Source of the DNA: Yersinia similis
GTDB taxonomy: Bacteria; Pseudomonadota; Gammaproteobacteria; Enterobacterales; Enterobacteriaceae
Direction of reading: 5' to 3'
Length of the DNA stretch: 64,000 nucleotides
NCBI RefSeq assembly: GCF_001053095.1
Contig: NZ_CGBP01000014.1
Coordinates: 50,582 to 114,581, forward strand
Every line of letters begins with the position of its first letter. The first letter of the stretch is position 1. A program made the position numbers and the translations under genes. The notes beneath the pieces were generated by a model. It did not search any database. It was not told the DNA's origin and saw nothing but the letters and a program-made list of their open reading frames with translations. Shown in pieces: positions 47,816 to 57,572 of the stretch.

Positions 47816-50479
47816 GTGAACCGTACAGATATAGCGTGCTACATAGAAAATAATATCGGCAGACTAAATTATTTACCCTACAAAGCTTCATTAAGTGTTG
47901 CGGTTATTTTTATAGGTTCTGTTCTACTCGTAACTAAGAGTATCTCTGCCGTGCCAATGTCTCAGGATGTAAATGAGAGCGCAGCAATGATACCTGTTGA
48001 GTTTAACTCCGACTTTATTCACGGTGGTGGGGTCGATGTCATGCGATTTATGCATGAAAACCCGGTCGCGCCAGGAGTATACGATGTCACCGTCATCATT
48101 AATGGCAAGAATCGCGGTAAACACAGTATCCGCTTTGAATTAAGCGAAGGGGAATCTACCGCAGAGCCTTGTTTTACCCTGGAACAGCTTGATTCTATTG
48201 GCCTGAAAATTGAAACAGGCGATGCAGATTTATTAGTAAACGGAAAAGCAGCACCAAAAGATCAGTGTTACAACTTAAAGACATTGATTAAAGACAGCCA
48301 TGCTAACTATAACTCCGGTGATCTTGAACTTTCACTCACCGTACCGCAGTTTAATTTGGTGCATCATCCGCGTGGGTATATTGATTCCAGTTTGTGGGAT
48401 GCGGGTGGAACGGTTGGTTTTCTGGATTACAGCAGTAATGTTTATAGCATCTTTAATGGCCGCTCTAATAGCGATGTAGGTTCAGATAACTCAAATAGCT
48501 ACAACAGTAATATTGGGCTATCAGCCGGTATTAATCTTGGTGAGTGGCGGTTCAGGAAGCGTCTTAATACTACCTGGTCGAATAGCAGTGGTATGCACAC
48601 TCAGAATCTGTATGGGTATGCCGCAACAGATATTACCGCGTTAAAAAGCCAATTAACGATTGGGGATACCAATACCCAAGGTAGTTTATTCGACAGTTAT
48701 GCCTTACGTGGTGTGCTATTGGCATCAGATACCCGGATGTTGCCGGAGGGAATACGTAATTACTCTCCTATCGTCAGAGGGATAGCTGAGACAAATGCCA
48801 GAGTGACGGTGACGCAGCGCGGGCAAATTATTTATGAAACGGTGGTCACACCGGGAGCCTTTGAACTGACCGATATCGGCACTATGTCGTACGGCGGTGA
48901 TTTACAAATGACGATCACGGAGTCTGATGGCCGAACGCGTATCCAAAGGATCCCGTTTTCAGCTCCCCCGATGTTGCTTTACCAAGGGGTGTCCCGGTTC
49001 GATTTGTCGGCAGGTCAACTGAATGACAGTTCGATAAACCATAATCCGGCTATTGTCCAAGGGGCATACCATTATGGCCTGGGAAATACTTATACCCTAT
49101 ATGGTGGGGCGCAGGTTGCTGAGAATTATCGTTCGGTCGCGATAGGTAATGCTTTCAATACCCCGTTGGGAGGGGTATCGATGGATATCACACATGCTAA
49201 AAGTGAATTAGCGGGTGATCGTCGCTCCAGCGGTAATAGCTACAAAATTGATTACTCCAAATACGTAGGAGAAACCGATACCAACCTGACATTGGCCGCC
49301 TATAGATACTCTTCCGGTGGGTATTACAGTTTTAGGGAAGCCAGTCTGGATCGTTATGGGAATAGTAATGGGATTGATGAAATTGACTTTCGTACCCGTA
49401 ATCGGTTGTCACTCAGTGTCTCCCAACGCATAGCGGATAACATGTCAGTTAACCTGAACAGCAGCCTTTATAGCTACTGGGGCAATCAGGATGCATCACA
49501 ACAATATTCGGTGGGTTTTAACCATTCACTGCGCTCTTTCTCTTATACGGTGAGCGCGATACGCACCAGTAATAGCACTAATGACGACAATGATCGGGAA
49601 TATGAAAATAGTTATATGCTCGCGGTCAGTATACCTATTGGCGGTAGTGGGAAGAATAAGCCGCTGTTTAGTTCGCTCTCGACCATGGTTAGCCACAGTG
49701 AAGCAGGTGATACGCAGTTACAGCTTACTACAAGTGGTAGCCGGGGAGATCAGAACGAGTTGACCTATGGCGTAGGTACGTCATATGGCAACCGTAATGA
49801 CGCATCTTCTGAGCAATCAGTGACAGGGAATATGGGGTATCATTCATCGGTAGGTCAATTGGGTATGACAGCGTCAGCCAATAATAACGCATCGCGACAG
49901 CTTTCTGTTTCGGCAAGTGGCAGCCTGGTGGCTCATCAGGGCGGCGTAATAGCTGGCCCACGACTTGGCGATGCGCCTTTTGCCATCATCAATGCTCAGG
50001 GGGCCAGAGGGGCTAAAGTGTTTAATGGCCGCGGTGCGAAGATTGATAGTAATGGGTATGCGCTGGTGCCATCGCTGACACCGTATCGGGAAAATACCAT
50101 TGCAATTGATTATAAAGATTTGCCTGAAACAGTAGATATTCTGGAGAACCATAAAGTGGTGGTACCCAGAATGGGCGCGATGATCCCAGTCAAGATGAAA
50201 ACAATGACAGGTAATCCGATGATGCTTATTGTCAGGGATGAAAATAAAGAGTTTCTTCCTATCGGCACTGATTTATTGGATGCGGATGGGGTGAGTCAAA
50301 GTATTGTTGGGCAAGGTGGAATGGCATTTATTCGTGGATGGGATCCTGTATCGCAACTACTCACTGCAACCTTAAATGGCGGCAAAGATAAATGTGTCAT
50401 TAAACCTGATGCGAAAATCGATACTGCTACAAAGACAGCGCAAATAATACAGTTGGAGGTGATATGTCTTCGTCGCTAA
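47816..50479 (+). CDS. Outer-membrane fimbrial usher
   Basis: An 887-residue usher that assembles and secretes pilins. It has an N-terminal chaperone-binding domain (VEFNSDFIHGGGVDVMRF...PGVYDVTVIINGK), a beta-barrel with plug (FRKRLNTTW, YAATDITALKSQLTIGD, LASDTRMLPEGIRNYSPIVRG) and C-terminal domains (RGAKVFNGRGAKIDSNGYA). The GTG at 47816 has GGGAG 8 bases upstream and gives an unusually long signal sequence, with a hydrophobic core near residues 24-40. It overlaps the minor subunit gene by 16 bases. Confidence 0.92.
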   Translation: MNRTDIACYIENNIGRLNYLPYKASLSVAVIFIGSVLLVTKSISAVPMSQDVNESAAMIPVEFNSDFIHGGGVDVMRFMHENPVAPGVYDVTVIINGKNRGKHSIRFELSEGESTAEPCFTLEQLDSIGLKIETGDADLLVNGKAAPKDQCYNLKTLIKDSHANYNSGDLELSLTVPQFNLVHHPRGYIDSSLWDAGGTVGFLDYSSNVYSIFNGRSNSDVGSDNSNSYNSNIGLSAGINLGEWRFRKRLNTTWSNSSGMHTQNLYGYAATDITALKSQLTIGDTNTQGSLFDSYALRGVLLASDTRMLPEGIRNYSPIVRGIAETNARVTVTQRGQIIYETVVTPGAFELTDIGTMSYGGDLQMTITESDGRTRIQRIPFSAPPMLLYQGVSRFDLSAGQLNDSSINHNPAIVQGAYHYGLGNTYTLYGGAQVAENYRSVAIGNAFNTPLGGVSMDITHAKSELAGDRRSSGNSYKIDYSKYVGETDTNLTLAAYRYSSGGYYSFREASLDRYGNSNGIDEIDFRTRNRLSLSVSQRIADNMSVNLNSSLYSYWGNQDASQQYSVGFNHSLRSFSYTVSAIRTSNSTNDDNDREYENSYMLAVSIPIGGSGKNKPLFSSLSTMVSHSEAGDTQLQLTTSGSRGDQNELTYGVGTSYGNRNDASSEQSVTGNMGYHSSVGQLGMTASANNNASRQLSVSASGSLVAHQGGVIAGPRLGDAPFAIINAQGARGAKVFNGRGAKIDSNGYALVPSLTPYRENTIAIDYKDLPETVDILENHKVVVPRMGAMIPVKMKTMTGNPMMLIVRDENKEFLPIGTDLLDADGVSQSIVGQGGMAFIRGWDPVSQLLTATLNGGKDKCVIKPDAKIDTATKTAQIIQLEVICLRR

Positions 50480-51072
50480 AAAATAAGGTTGCACAAAAAC
50501 CTATCACGTTACTTCTTTTGCTGACTGCGGTTTTTATTGCCCAGTCACAACCCGCACAGGCCGCCAGTTCGTGTGCGGGAACGGCGGATTGTCATATTCA
50601 GGTTTCATTTGGCGGTGAGTATGTAGAGGATACCTGTGAAGTCAGTATTAATGGCGCTTCATCTGCCGAGTCAGTGTCTTTACCGACGCTGTCGACGAGC
50701 AAATTAAATATTGATGGTGCAGAAGCGGGTAACCAAGAGTTTCAAATTGCATTGAAGCTGTGTCCAGTCAATCGGTCTGTTGATTTGCGGTTTATTGCGG
50801 CAGGTTCATCCAGAAGTCCAGATGTGGTGACAGGCAATCTACAAAATGAGCTAGCTGATGATTACAGCAGAAATGTACAAGTAAGATTAAGTAAAGCTAC
50901 AGGGCAACAAATGTTCGTTGGTGAAGAAAATAGTGTTCAGGAATATGTTATTCCTGCTACAGGTGAAGACATCACCCATTATTTTCTAGCGGGTTATTAT
51001 GCAAAAGGAACGAATGCGGTAACCCCTGGGCAGGTCAAAGCGACTGCTGGTATTGAATTGGTTTACAAATAA
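50464..51072 (+). CDS. Minor fimbrial subunit
   Basis: A 202-residue exported pilin with a signal ending near QPAQA. The mature protein has GEYVEDTCEVSINGA, a second Cys in ALKLCPVNRS, FLAGYYAKGTNAVTPGQVKA and a C-terminal IELVYK strand. It is longer than the major pilin, carries an extra Cys pair at the N terminus (SSCAGTADCH) and is probably a minor or adaptor subunit. The start has GGAGGTGAT just upstream inside the usher gene. Confidence 0.87.
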   Translation: MSSSLKNKVAQKPITLLLLLTAVFIAQSQPAQAASSCAGTADCHIQVSFGGEYVEDTCEVSINGASSAESVSLPTLSTSKLNIDGAEAGNQEFQIALKLCPVNRSVDLRFIAAGSSRSPDVVTGNLQNELADDYSRNVQVRLSKATGQQMFVGEENSVQEYVIPATGEDITHYFLAGYYAKGTNAVTPGQVKATAGIELVYK

Positions 51073-51176
51073 GGGGGGGAGAACGTTTAGTTCTATATTT
51101 CCATATGATCTCTCCGTGGCGGTTCAGGGAGCTTATTTCCTGATGATTTTACAATTTGTTTGAAATTAAGGCATAT

Positions 51177-51701
51177 ATGGTTAGCAAAAGTAATTCTCAA
51201 AAGTTTATCGCTCGAAACCGAGCGCCACGCGTGCAGATTGAATACGATGTGGAAATATACGGTAGTGAAAAAAAGGTTGAATTACCTTTCGTTATGGGGG
51301 TATTAGCAGATTTATCCGGTAAACCTCTTGAGCCTTTACCTTCAGTTGCTGATAGAAAACTGTTAGACATCGATATTGATAATTTCGATGAGCGCATGAA
51401 AGCAATGAAACCACGTGTTGCATTCGCTGTACTGAATACATTGACTGGGGAAGGCCAGTTAATGGTCGATATTACGTTTGAGAGTATGGATGATTTCTCT
51501 CCTGACGCTATCGCGAAAAAAGTTGATTCATTGTCTCAATTATTAGATGCCCGAACTCAACTTGCCAACTTGCAGACTTATATGGATGGTAAGGCGGGTG
51601 CTGAGGAATTAGTAATGAAATTGCTGAAAGACAAATCATTACTGACAACGCTGGCATCCGCACCGAAAGCAAAACAATCCACTGTTGATACTTCACAGTA
51701 A
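51177..51701 (+). CDS. tssB: T6SS sheath protein TssB
   Basis: The 174-residue small sheath subunit (VipA family). It starts SNSQKFIARNRAPRVQIEYDVE and contains ELPFVMGVLADLSG and MKPRVAFAVLNT, with an Asp/Glu-rich middle, all typical of TssB. The ATG at 51177 has AAGG upstream. The TTG-led frame at 51156 is not needed. It follows the minor pilin by 104 bases and precedes tssC by 23 bases. Confidence 0.94.
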   Translation: MVSKSNSQKFIARNRAPRVQIEYDVEIYGSEKKVELPFVMGVLADLSGKPLEPLPSVADRKLLDIDIDNFDERMKAMKPRVAFAVLNTLTGEGQLMVDITFESMDDFSPDAIAKKVDSLSQLLDARTQLANLQTYMDGKAGAEELVMKLLKDKSLLTTLASAPKAKQSTVDTSQ

Positions 51702-51724
51702 GATTGATTAAGAAGAGAAAAACT

Positions 51725-53227
51725 ATGTCCACTCAAGACGCAAAAACTAAACAAGCTACAGTCGCCAGCGCGACGGAATATAGCGATTTTAATACATTAC
51801 TGACTAAAGAATTTAAAGCGAAGTCTGAGCAGACGATAGCAGCAGTAGAAGGTGCCGTTAAAACGTTGGCTGAGCAAGCGCTGGCTAATTCGGTCACGGT
51901 GTCAGACGATGCTTATAAAAGCATTGCTTCCATTATTGCAGAGATCGATCGCAAGCTATCAGATCAAATTAACTTAATTTTGCACCATCAAGAATTCCAG
52001 TCTCTGGAAAGCGCATGGCGTGGGCTGCACTATTTAGTCAATAACACGGAGACTGATGAGAAGTTGAGATTACGTTTCCTCGACATCTCTAAAGATGAAT
52101 TACGCCGTAACATGAAGCGTTATAAAGGTGTTGCCTGGGATCAAAGCCCACTATTCAAAAAAATCTATGAAGAAGAATATGGCCAACTGGGTGGCGAACC
52201 TTACGGTTGCCTGGTAGCAGACTATTACTTTGACCATACTGCACCTGACGTTGACTTGTTGGCTTCAATTGGCAAAGTTGCCGCTTCTGCCCACGTGCCA
52301 TTTATTACGGGTGCTGCACCATCAGTGCTGCAAATGGAATCTTGGCAAGAACTGTCAAACCCACGTGATTTGACGAAGATTTTCACTCAGAATCTTGAGT
52401 ATGCCGCATGGAACTCACTGCGTCAGTCTGAAGACTCTCGCTATATCGGCCTGGCGATGCCACGTTTCTTGTCGCGTCTGCCTTATGGGATCAACACCAA
52501 CCCAGTAGATGCCTTCCATTTTGAAGAGACGACTGATGGCGCAGATCACAGCAAATATGTGTGGTCAAATGCGGCTTATGCGATGGCTGTTAACATCAAC
52601 CGTTCTTTCAAAGAGTATGGCTGGTGTACGCTGATTCGTGGTGTGGAAAGTGGTGGTGTTGTTGAAGGCCTGCCATGCCATACCTTCCCGACGGATGACG
52701 GCGGCATTGATATGAAATGCCCAACAGAAATCGCTATTTCTGACCGTCGTGAAGCGGAATTGGCCAAGAATGGCTTTATTCCACTGGTTCACAGAAAGAA
52801 TACTGATTACGCGGCATTCATTGGCGCGCAGTCCCTGCAAAAACCCGCAGAATATTACGATTCGGATGCGACGGCTAACGCCAACCTTTCCGCTCGTCTG
52901 CCATACCTGTTTGCTTGTTCACGTTTTGCACATTATCTGAAGTGTATCGTGCGTGACAAAATCGGCTCTTTCAAAGAGCGTGATGAGATGCAACGTTGGT
53001 TGAATGATTGGGTGATGAACTATGTTGATGGTGACCCAGCTAACTCTTCCCTGGAAACTAAAGCGCGCCGTCCTTTAGCCGCTGCCGAAGTGATTGTTGA
53101 AGAAGTTGAAGGTAACCCTGGTTACTATCAGGCTAAATTCTTCTTACGCCCTCATTTCCAGTTAGAAGGTTTGACAGTATCCCTGCGTATGGTTGCTAAA
53201 CTGCCTTCGCTGAAAGACGTAGCATAA
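51725..53227 (+). CDS. tssC: T6SS sheath protein TssC
   Basis: The 500-residue large sheath subunit (VipB family). Family blocks are HHQEFQSLESAWRGLHYLV, RRNMKRYKGVAWDQSPLFKKIYEEEYG, EPYGCLVADYYFDH, AMPRFLSRLPYG and RFAHYLKCIVRDKIGSF. It polymerises with TssB around the Hcp tube and is disassembled by ClpV. The ATG at 51725 has AGAAGAG upstream. Confidence 0.96.
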   Translation: MSTQDAKTKQATVASATEYSDFNTLLTKEFKAKSEQTIAAVEGAVKTLAEQALANSVTVSDDAYKSIASIIAEIDRKLSDQINLILHHQEFQSLESAWRGLHYLVNNTETDEKLRLRFLDISKDELRRNMKRYKGVAWDQSPLFKKIYEEEYGQLGGEPYGCLVADYYFDHTAPDVDLLASIGKVAASAHVPFITGAAPSVLQMESWQELSNPRDLTKIFTQNLEYAAWNSLRQSEDSRYIGLAMPRFLSRLPYGINTNPVDAFHFEETTDGADHSKYVWSNAAYAMAVNINRSFKEYGWCTLIRGVESGGVVEGLPCHTFPTDDGGIDMKCPTEIAISDRREAELAKNGFIPLVHRKNTDYAAFIGAQSLQKPAEYYDSDATANANLSARLPYLFACSRFAHYLKCIVRDKIGSFKERDEMQRWLNDWVMNYVDGDPANSSLETKARRPLAAAEVIVEEVEGNPGYYQAKFFLRPHFQLEGLTVSLRMVAKLPSLKDVA

Positions 53228-53318
53228 TTAAATAGATTAAAACAGTACGTTGATGACGAGATAATACTCTCTGTCAATGTGTTGTAAGCATCAATATTTA
53301 ACTGTTTCAAGTCTTGTT

Positions 53319-53531
53319 ATACAGCAGTAAAAGGATGCGTTTTCATGCTGTATCTTGCATGGGACCTTTATTCATTCAGTATTCAATATTGAATGATGTA
53401 GTAATGGTTGTTCGTGAAGTATTTCAATAGTCAACTAAAAACTATTTTTATACTTATTTGTATCAAAGGAAAGGGATGTGCCTCCGTATTTTATATGGGG
53501 TCTTCCTACACTCAATGTTTTGCATTGAGTG
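53319..53531 (+). promoter_or_regulatory. Palindrome-rich leader of hcp
   Basis: The 333-base tssC-hcp spacer holds three palindromes. ATACAGCA (53319-53326) pairs with TGCTGTAT (53346-53353). ATTCAATATTGAAT is at 53381-53394. A perfect 9-bp hairpin CACTCAATG/CATTGAGTG (53509-53517, 53523-53531) ends 29 bases before the hcp ATG. They may separate hcp expression from tssBC or protect its mRNA. Confidence 0.45.
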
Positions 53532-53560
53532 ACATTTATAAAAGTGCTAGAGAGGATATT

Positions 53561-54046
53561 ATGGCGCAAGATATGTTTATCAAAATTGATGGTATTGAAG
53601 GTGAGTCTTTGGATGCCAATCACAAAAACGAAATCCAGGTATTAGCTTGGAACTGGGATGTTGCTCAACACTCGAATATGCACAGCGGTTCAGGTGGCGG
53701 TTCAGGTAAAGCATCTGTTTCAGATTTTTGCTTCGCACATTATATCGATAAAGCTAGCCCGAACTTGTTGAGCTATTGCTTGCTGGGTAAGCACATTAAA
53801 AATGTTCAGTTCGTGCTGCGTAAAGCAGGTGGCGATCCACTGGAATATCTGACAATTAAATTTACCGATGTCATCATTACTCGTGTTGATATGGCTGGTT
53901 CTTTGGAAGATGAAACTCGTCCACGTGAAGAAATTCGTTTCTCATTCACTAAGATGACTCAGGACTATGTTATGCAGAATGCTGAAGGCCATAAATCTGG
54001 CGTTATTTCTGCTAACTACGATGTTAAAGCTAACATGCACAGCTAA
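53561..54046 (+). CDS. hcp: T6SS tube protein Hcp (TssD)
   Basis: The 161-residue secreted hexamer-forming tube protein. It starts MAQDMFIKIDGIEGES and contains EIQVLAWNWDVAQHSNMHSG, FCFAHYIDKASPNLL, the QFVLRKAG turn and IKFTDVIITRV, the classical Hcp1-type layout. The ATG at 53561 has AGAGAGGA upstream. The longer open frame is a leader artefact. A terminator follows, so hcp may be expressed at high level on its own. Confidence 0.96.
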   Translation: MAQDMFIKIDGIEGESLDANHKNEIQVLAWNWDVAQHSNMHSGSGGGSGKASVSDFCFAHYIDKASPNLLSYCLLGKHIKNVQFVLRKAGGDPLEYLTIKFTDVIITRVDMAGSLEDETRPREEIRFSFTKMTQDYVMQNAEGHKSGVISANYDVKANMHS

Positions 54047-54073
54047 TTAAGCTGGCTATATAGCTACCAAACT

Positions 54074-54098
54074 TGCCACCCTAGAGGTGGCAGGTTTT
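54074..54098 (+). terminator. Terminator after hcp
   Basis: TGCCACC (54074-54080) pairs with GGTGGCA (54086-54092) around loop CTAGA, followed by GGTTTTCT. It suggests that a large share of transcripts ends after hcp before tssJ. Nothing else is visible up to 54298. Confidence 0.75.
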
Positions 54099-54298
54099 CT
54101 TAATAAGTGGTTTGAGTGACATATACGACAGATACATCGTCTTAACTTGTGTTACAGGCTTTATCCACAATACGTGTAAAAGGACATACAGAAGAGTCAG
54201 CGTGCAGGGGTGTCAATTAGCCCCGTCATGATGCCGTTAATCTGTAGCTGAAAATATTATTGTGGATAAAGCTTAACGTTTTTTTAATTAGGCTAAGT

Positions 54299-54838
54299 AT
54301 GAATAAAAGTATCCGAGGGTTTTACCGGGCTACACAGTACTTATTTTTAGTACTGGTCACTTTATTGACGATAGCCTGTAGTTCAAAAACTCAACCTGAA
54401 AAGGCTGAAAAACTTACCGTCGAGATCGCTACAGCAGCGGATATTAATCCTAATGATAAAGGGGTGGCTAACCCGCTAAGAATTGCGCTTTACACACTAA
54501 AAAACATGGATGAGTTTCAGTCGAGTGATTTTTTCACTATTACTGAAGAAAACACGCCATCGCTAAAAGAGCAGATGGATAACGTGTATGACCGGATTAT
54601 GTTGCCAAATGAGACCAAAAAAATAGAGCTGACACCTGATGCTGGCGTTACTGCTATAGGCATCGTGGCTGCTTATCGTGAAATTGAACAGGCGGAGTGG
54701 AAAGCGGTTATTTATCCGTTGCCCAAAAAACGCGTGGACCCTTGGTATAAAAAAATGTGGCCAGGGCGAGACCAACAAGATCCGATCGTGAAGGTACGCG
54801 TTGAGCGTCTGTCAATATCAATTAAAGAAATGGATTAA
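54299..54838 (+). CDS. tssJ: T6SS outer-membrane lipoprotein TssJ
   Basis: A 179-residue lipoprotein of the SciN/TssJ family that anchors the TssLM complex at the outer membrane. The lipobox LLTIAC is at about residue 27. Family blocks include NPLRIALYTLKNMDEFQSSDF and TAIGIVAAYREIEQAEWKAV. The ATG at 54299 has AGG upstream. It is 3 bases before tssK. Confidence 0.92.
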   Translation: MNKSIRGFYRATQYLFLVLVTLLTIACSSKTQPEKAEKLTVEIATAADINPNDKGVANPLRIALYTLKNMDEFQSSDFFTITEENTPSLKEQMDNVYDRIMLPNETKKIELTPDAGVTAIGIVAAYREIEQAEWKAVIYPLPKKRVDPWYKKMWPGRDQQDPIVKVRVERLSISIKEMD

Positions 54839-54841
54839 GCC

Positions 54842-56191
54842 GTGAGAACTAACAAAGTCGTTTGGAGTGAGGGGCTTTTTCTTCGCCCACAACTTTTTCA
54901 ACAGCAAGAACGCTATCTTGAATATTACGCCCATAAAAGAGCCGCAACGATAACCCCATTCTTTTGGGGATTTGCGCAATATGAAATTGACAGAGAAGCG
55001 CTCTCGTATGGCAAATTGGTATTGCGATCTGGGAAGGGCGTGTTACCCGATGGCACGCCATTTGATATTCCCGGTCATGCTGAATTGCCTGAACCGCTCA
55101 CCATCACCTCAGAACATCTGGGTAAGTTGATCTATCTGGCGGTACCACTTCGCTTGGATAACAGTGATGAAACAATTTTTGATGAGCACGATATGAGCTC
55201 ATTGGCACGTTTTTACGCCTATGAAGCCGCGCTCAGCGATACCAATGCTATTCGGCAAGGGCCGAAGCCGGTGCAACTGTCAAGATTACGCCTCAGATTA
55301 GTATCAGAAGGTGAGATGACAGAATCATGGATTGGTCTGCCATTAACTAAAGTCAGAGCAATTCAGCCTGATGGCAGCGTCTTGCTACACACTGAAGATT
55401 ATATTCCTCCAGTGACGGGCTATGCCGCAAGTTCATTACTGTCTGAGTGGCTAACCCATCTTAATGGCTTGGTTAAAATGCGCGCGGAGATGTTGGCCAA
55501 TCGCCTGTCAAACAGTGATGGTAAAGCGAGTGCCAGCGCAGAAATTGTCGATTATTTGCTACTGCAAATTTTTAATAAATATGAGCCGATTCTCGATCAT
55601 TTAAGGCATATTCCTGAATTACCGCCTATTACGCTTTATCAGGAGTTGGCTAAGTTCTCGGGTGAATTATCCACCTTTATCCGGACCAAAACCCGCCGAC
55701 CTCGTCCGGCACCAGGCTATGATCATGCGAAACTCTATGCGTCGATTCGTCCGTTGGTTGACGAAGTTCATGAGCTACTGAATCAGATCTTGGTGCGTGC
55801 AGGGCAGATGATACCGCTGGAGACGAAAGGCAATGGCGTTTGGTCTGCATCTGTACTGCCTAATGAATTACGCTCGTTTTCAAATCTGGTACTTGCCGTT
55901 CATGCGCAATTGCCGATGGATGTGCTACAGCACCAATTTTCAGTGCAAACAAAAATCAGCGCACCTCAGCAATTGCATGAACTGGTGCGATCGCATTTAC
56001 CAGGGTTGGAATTACAGCGTTTGCCGGTACCGCCCAGACAAATTCCGTATAGCGCAGGGTACGTTTATTTTGAATTGATAAAAAATGGCCCCTTCTGGGA
56101 CAAGGTTTCCAATGCTGGCGCCATTGCCTTGCACGTGGCAGGTGATTTCCCTGCATTGAAAATGGAGCTCTGGGGGATTAGAGATTCATGA
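54842..56191 (+). CDS. tssK: T6SS baseplate-membrane connector TssK
   Basis: A 449-residue protein linking baseplate to membrane complex. The N terminus KVVWSEGLFLRPQLFQQQERYLEYY is diagnostic. YGKLVLRSGKGVLPDGTPF, the central LLQIFNKYEPILDHL and the C-terminal YFELIKNGPFWDKVSNAG follow. A GTG start is used, close behind the tssJ stop. The stop overlaps the tssL ATG by 4 bases. Confidence 0.95.
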   Translation: MRTNKVVWSEGLFLRPQLFQQQERYLEYYAHKRAATITPFFWGFAQYEIDREALSYGKLVLRSGKGVLPDGTPFDIPGHAELPEPLTITSEHLGKLIYLAVPLRLDNSDETIFDEHDMSSLARFYAYEAALSDTNAIRQGPKPVQLSRLRLRLVSEGEMTESWIGLPLTKVRAIQPDGSVLLHTEDYIPPVTGYAASSLLSEWLTHLNGLVKMRAEMLANRLSNSDGKASASAEIVDYLLLQIFNKYEPILDHLRHIPELPPITLYQELAKFSGELSTFIRTKTRRPRPAPGYDHAKLYASIRPLVDEVHELLNQILVRAGQMIPLETKGNGVWSASVLPNELRSFSNLVLAVHAQLPMDVLQHQFSVQTKISAPQQLHELVRSHLPGLELQRLPVPPRQIPYSAGYVYFELIKNGPFWDKVSNAGAIALHVAGDFPALKMELWGIRDS

Positions 56192-57564
56192 GTGACAGCA
56201 GTGATTTGAACCTTGGAGGGTCAATGCCTCCTTTTGATCAAAGCAGAAATGTGGATGAGAGTCCGCAGGCGTTAGGCCGGTTCTTGCTTGATGAACCAAT
56301 GACATACCCAGATAGCACTCAGGATAACGCGGCCTTCACCAGAGAAGCCCCTCATTCTGGTGCTGCACAGCAATATGACACGACCCTATTACGGGGTGAA
56401 AGTGTGCAGCAGCGTGTCGCTAAAGTGCTCGCATCTTCAACGCCATTATTGGAAGCGTCGCAGCCACTATTGCGTGCCTTGAGCGAGATGCCTGCTCATA
56501 TTGGGGATGTTTCACAGGTTCATATATTAAAACAAAGCCTTAAAAATGAGATTACCCTCTTTAGTGTGGTGTGTGATGAAGCGGATATCTCATGGAAAAA
56601 AATGGCTATCGTCCGCTATTGTCTTTGTACTGCGTTGGATGAAGCTGCTCACACTATGTCGTGGGGAATGATGGCAGGTTGGTCACAAAGCAACCTGTTG
56701 AACCATTTTGAAGGCGATAATGACGGTGGGAATAAGTTTTTCTTATTGGTCGGCCGTCTCTCTATGAGTCCGCATGAATATGCAGATGGTTTAGAGGTTT
56801 TGCTGCGCATTTTAGGGCTTGGTTTTGAGGGGCGCTACAGCATTATCGAAGATGGTGACCGGCAATTAACTAAAATACGCCAAGGGTTGCTGACGCTGCT
56901 CCAAAGTACCCGAGACACGATCCCTCCGGCACTTTCTCCACATGGGTTGATAGCACACCAAAACAGAAAACGGCGGGGCATTTTTGTTCCGGTGCGCGTA
57001 TCCATGCTGTTGTGTGGTTTTCTAATTGCCGCGACCTTCATTGGATGTAAATACTTTCTTTCGGTACCGGAAAGTGACTTGCTAAAAAGAATGGGGGCAT
57101 TGCAACGTGTGGTTGTTACGCCACCAGTCGCCGCACCAAAACTTCGACTGTCTATTTTATTAAAAGACGAGATAGCGAAGCAGCTAGTCAGTGTTGATGA
57201 AACGAGCAACAACAGTAAAGTCATCTTTAAAGGTGACTCCATGTTTATGGTCGGCTCGGATAACGTCAGACCTGAAATGATTGACGTGATTAAACGCGTC
57301 GCGCAGGAAGTGCATCGCGTTAAAGGGGCAATCCTCATTGTCGGGCATACAGACTCTATGCCTATTAATAAACCCGGCTTCCCTAATAACCAGGTACTTT
57401 CCGAAAAACGCGCGGCCAATGTTGCACGCTATATGGAACAGGCAGGTATTCCAACCGACAACATTCGGTTTGAGGGCAAGGGGGAAACGCAACCGGTTAG
57501 CAGCAATGACGATGCGACAGGACGTTCGCAAAACCGCCGCGTAGAAATTTTTGTTAATTATTGA
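56188..57564 (+). CDS. tssL: T6SS membrane complex protein TssL with OmpA domain
   Basis: A 458-residue inner-membrane protein. The cytosolic DotU domain (about 85-245) contains RYCLCTALDEAAHTMSWG and HFEGDNDGGNKFFLLVGRLS. One membrane helix (about 270-290) precedes a periplasmic OmpA/peptidoglycan-binding domain (ILIVGHTDSMPINK...RSQNRRVEIFVNY). It binds TssM and TssK. It is the complete TssL of this system, in contrast to the split pair at 33.6-36.0 kb. Confidence 0.94.
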   Translation: MSDSSDLNLGGSMPPFDQSRNVDESPQALGRFLLDEPMTYPDSTQDNAAFTREAPHSGAAQQYDTTLLRGESVQQRVAKVLASSTPLLEASQPLLRALSEMPAHIGDVSQVHILKQSLKNEITLFSVVCDEADISWKKMAIVRYCLCTALDEAAHTMSWGMMAGWSQSNLLNHFEGDNDGGNKFFLLVGRLSMSPHEYADGLEVLLRILGLGFEGRYSIIEDGDRQLTKIRQGLLTLLQSTRDTIPPALSPHGLIAHQNRKRRGIFVPVRVSMLLCGFLIAATFIGCKYFLSVPESDLLKRMGALQRVVVTPPVAAPKLRLSILLKDEIAKQLVSVDETSNNSKVIFKGDSMFMVGSDNVRPEMIDVIKRVAQEVHRVKGAILIVGHTDSMPINKPGFPNNQVLSEKRAANVARYMEQAGIPTDNIRFEGKGETQPVSSNDDATGRSQNRRVEIFVNY

Positions 57565-57572
57565 GATAACGA

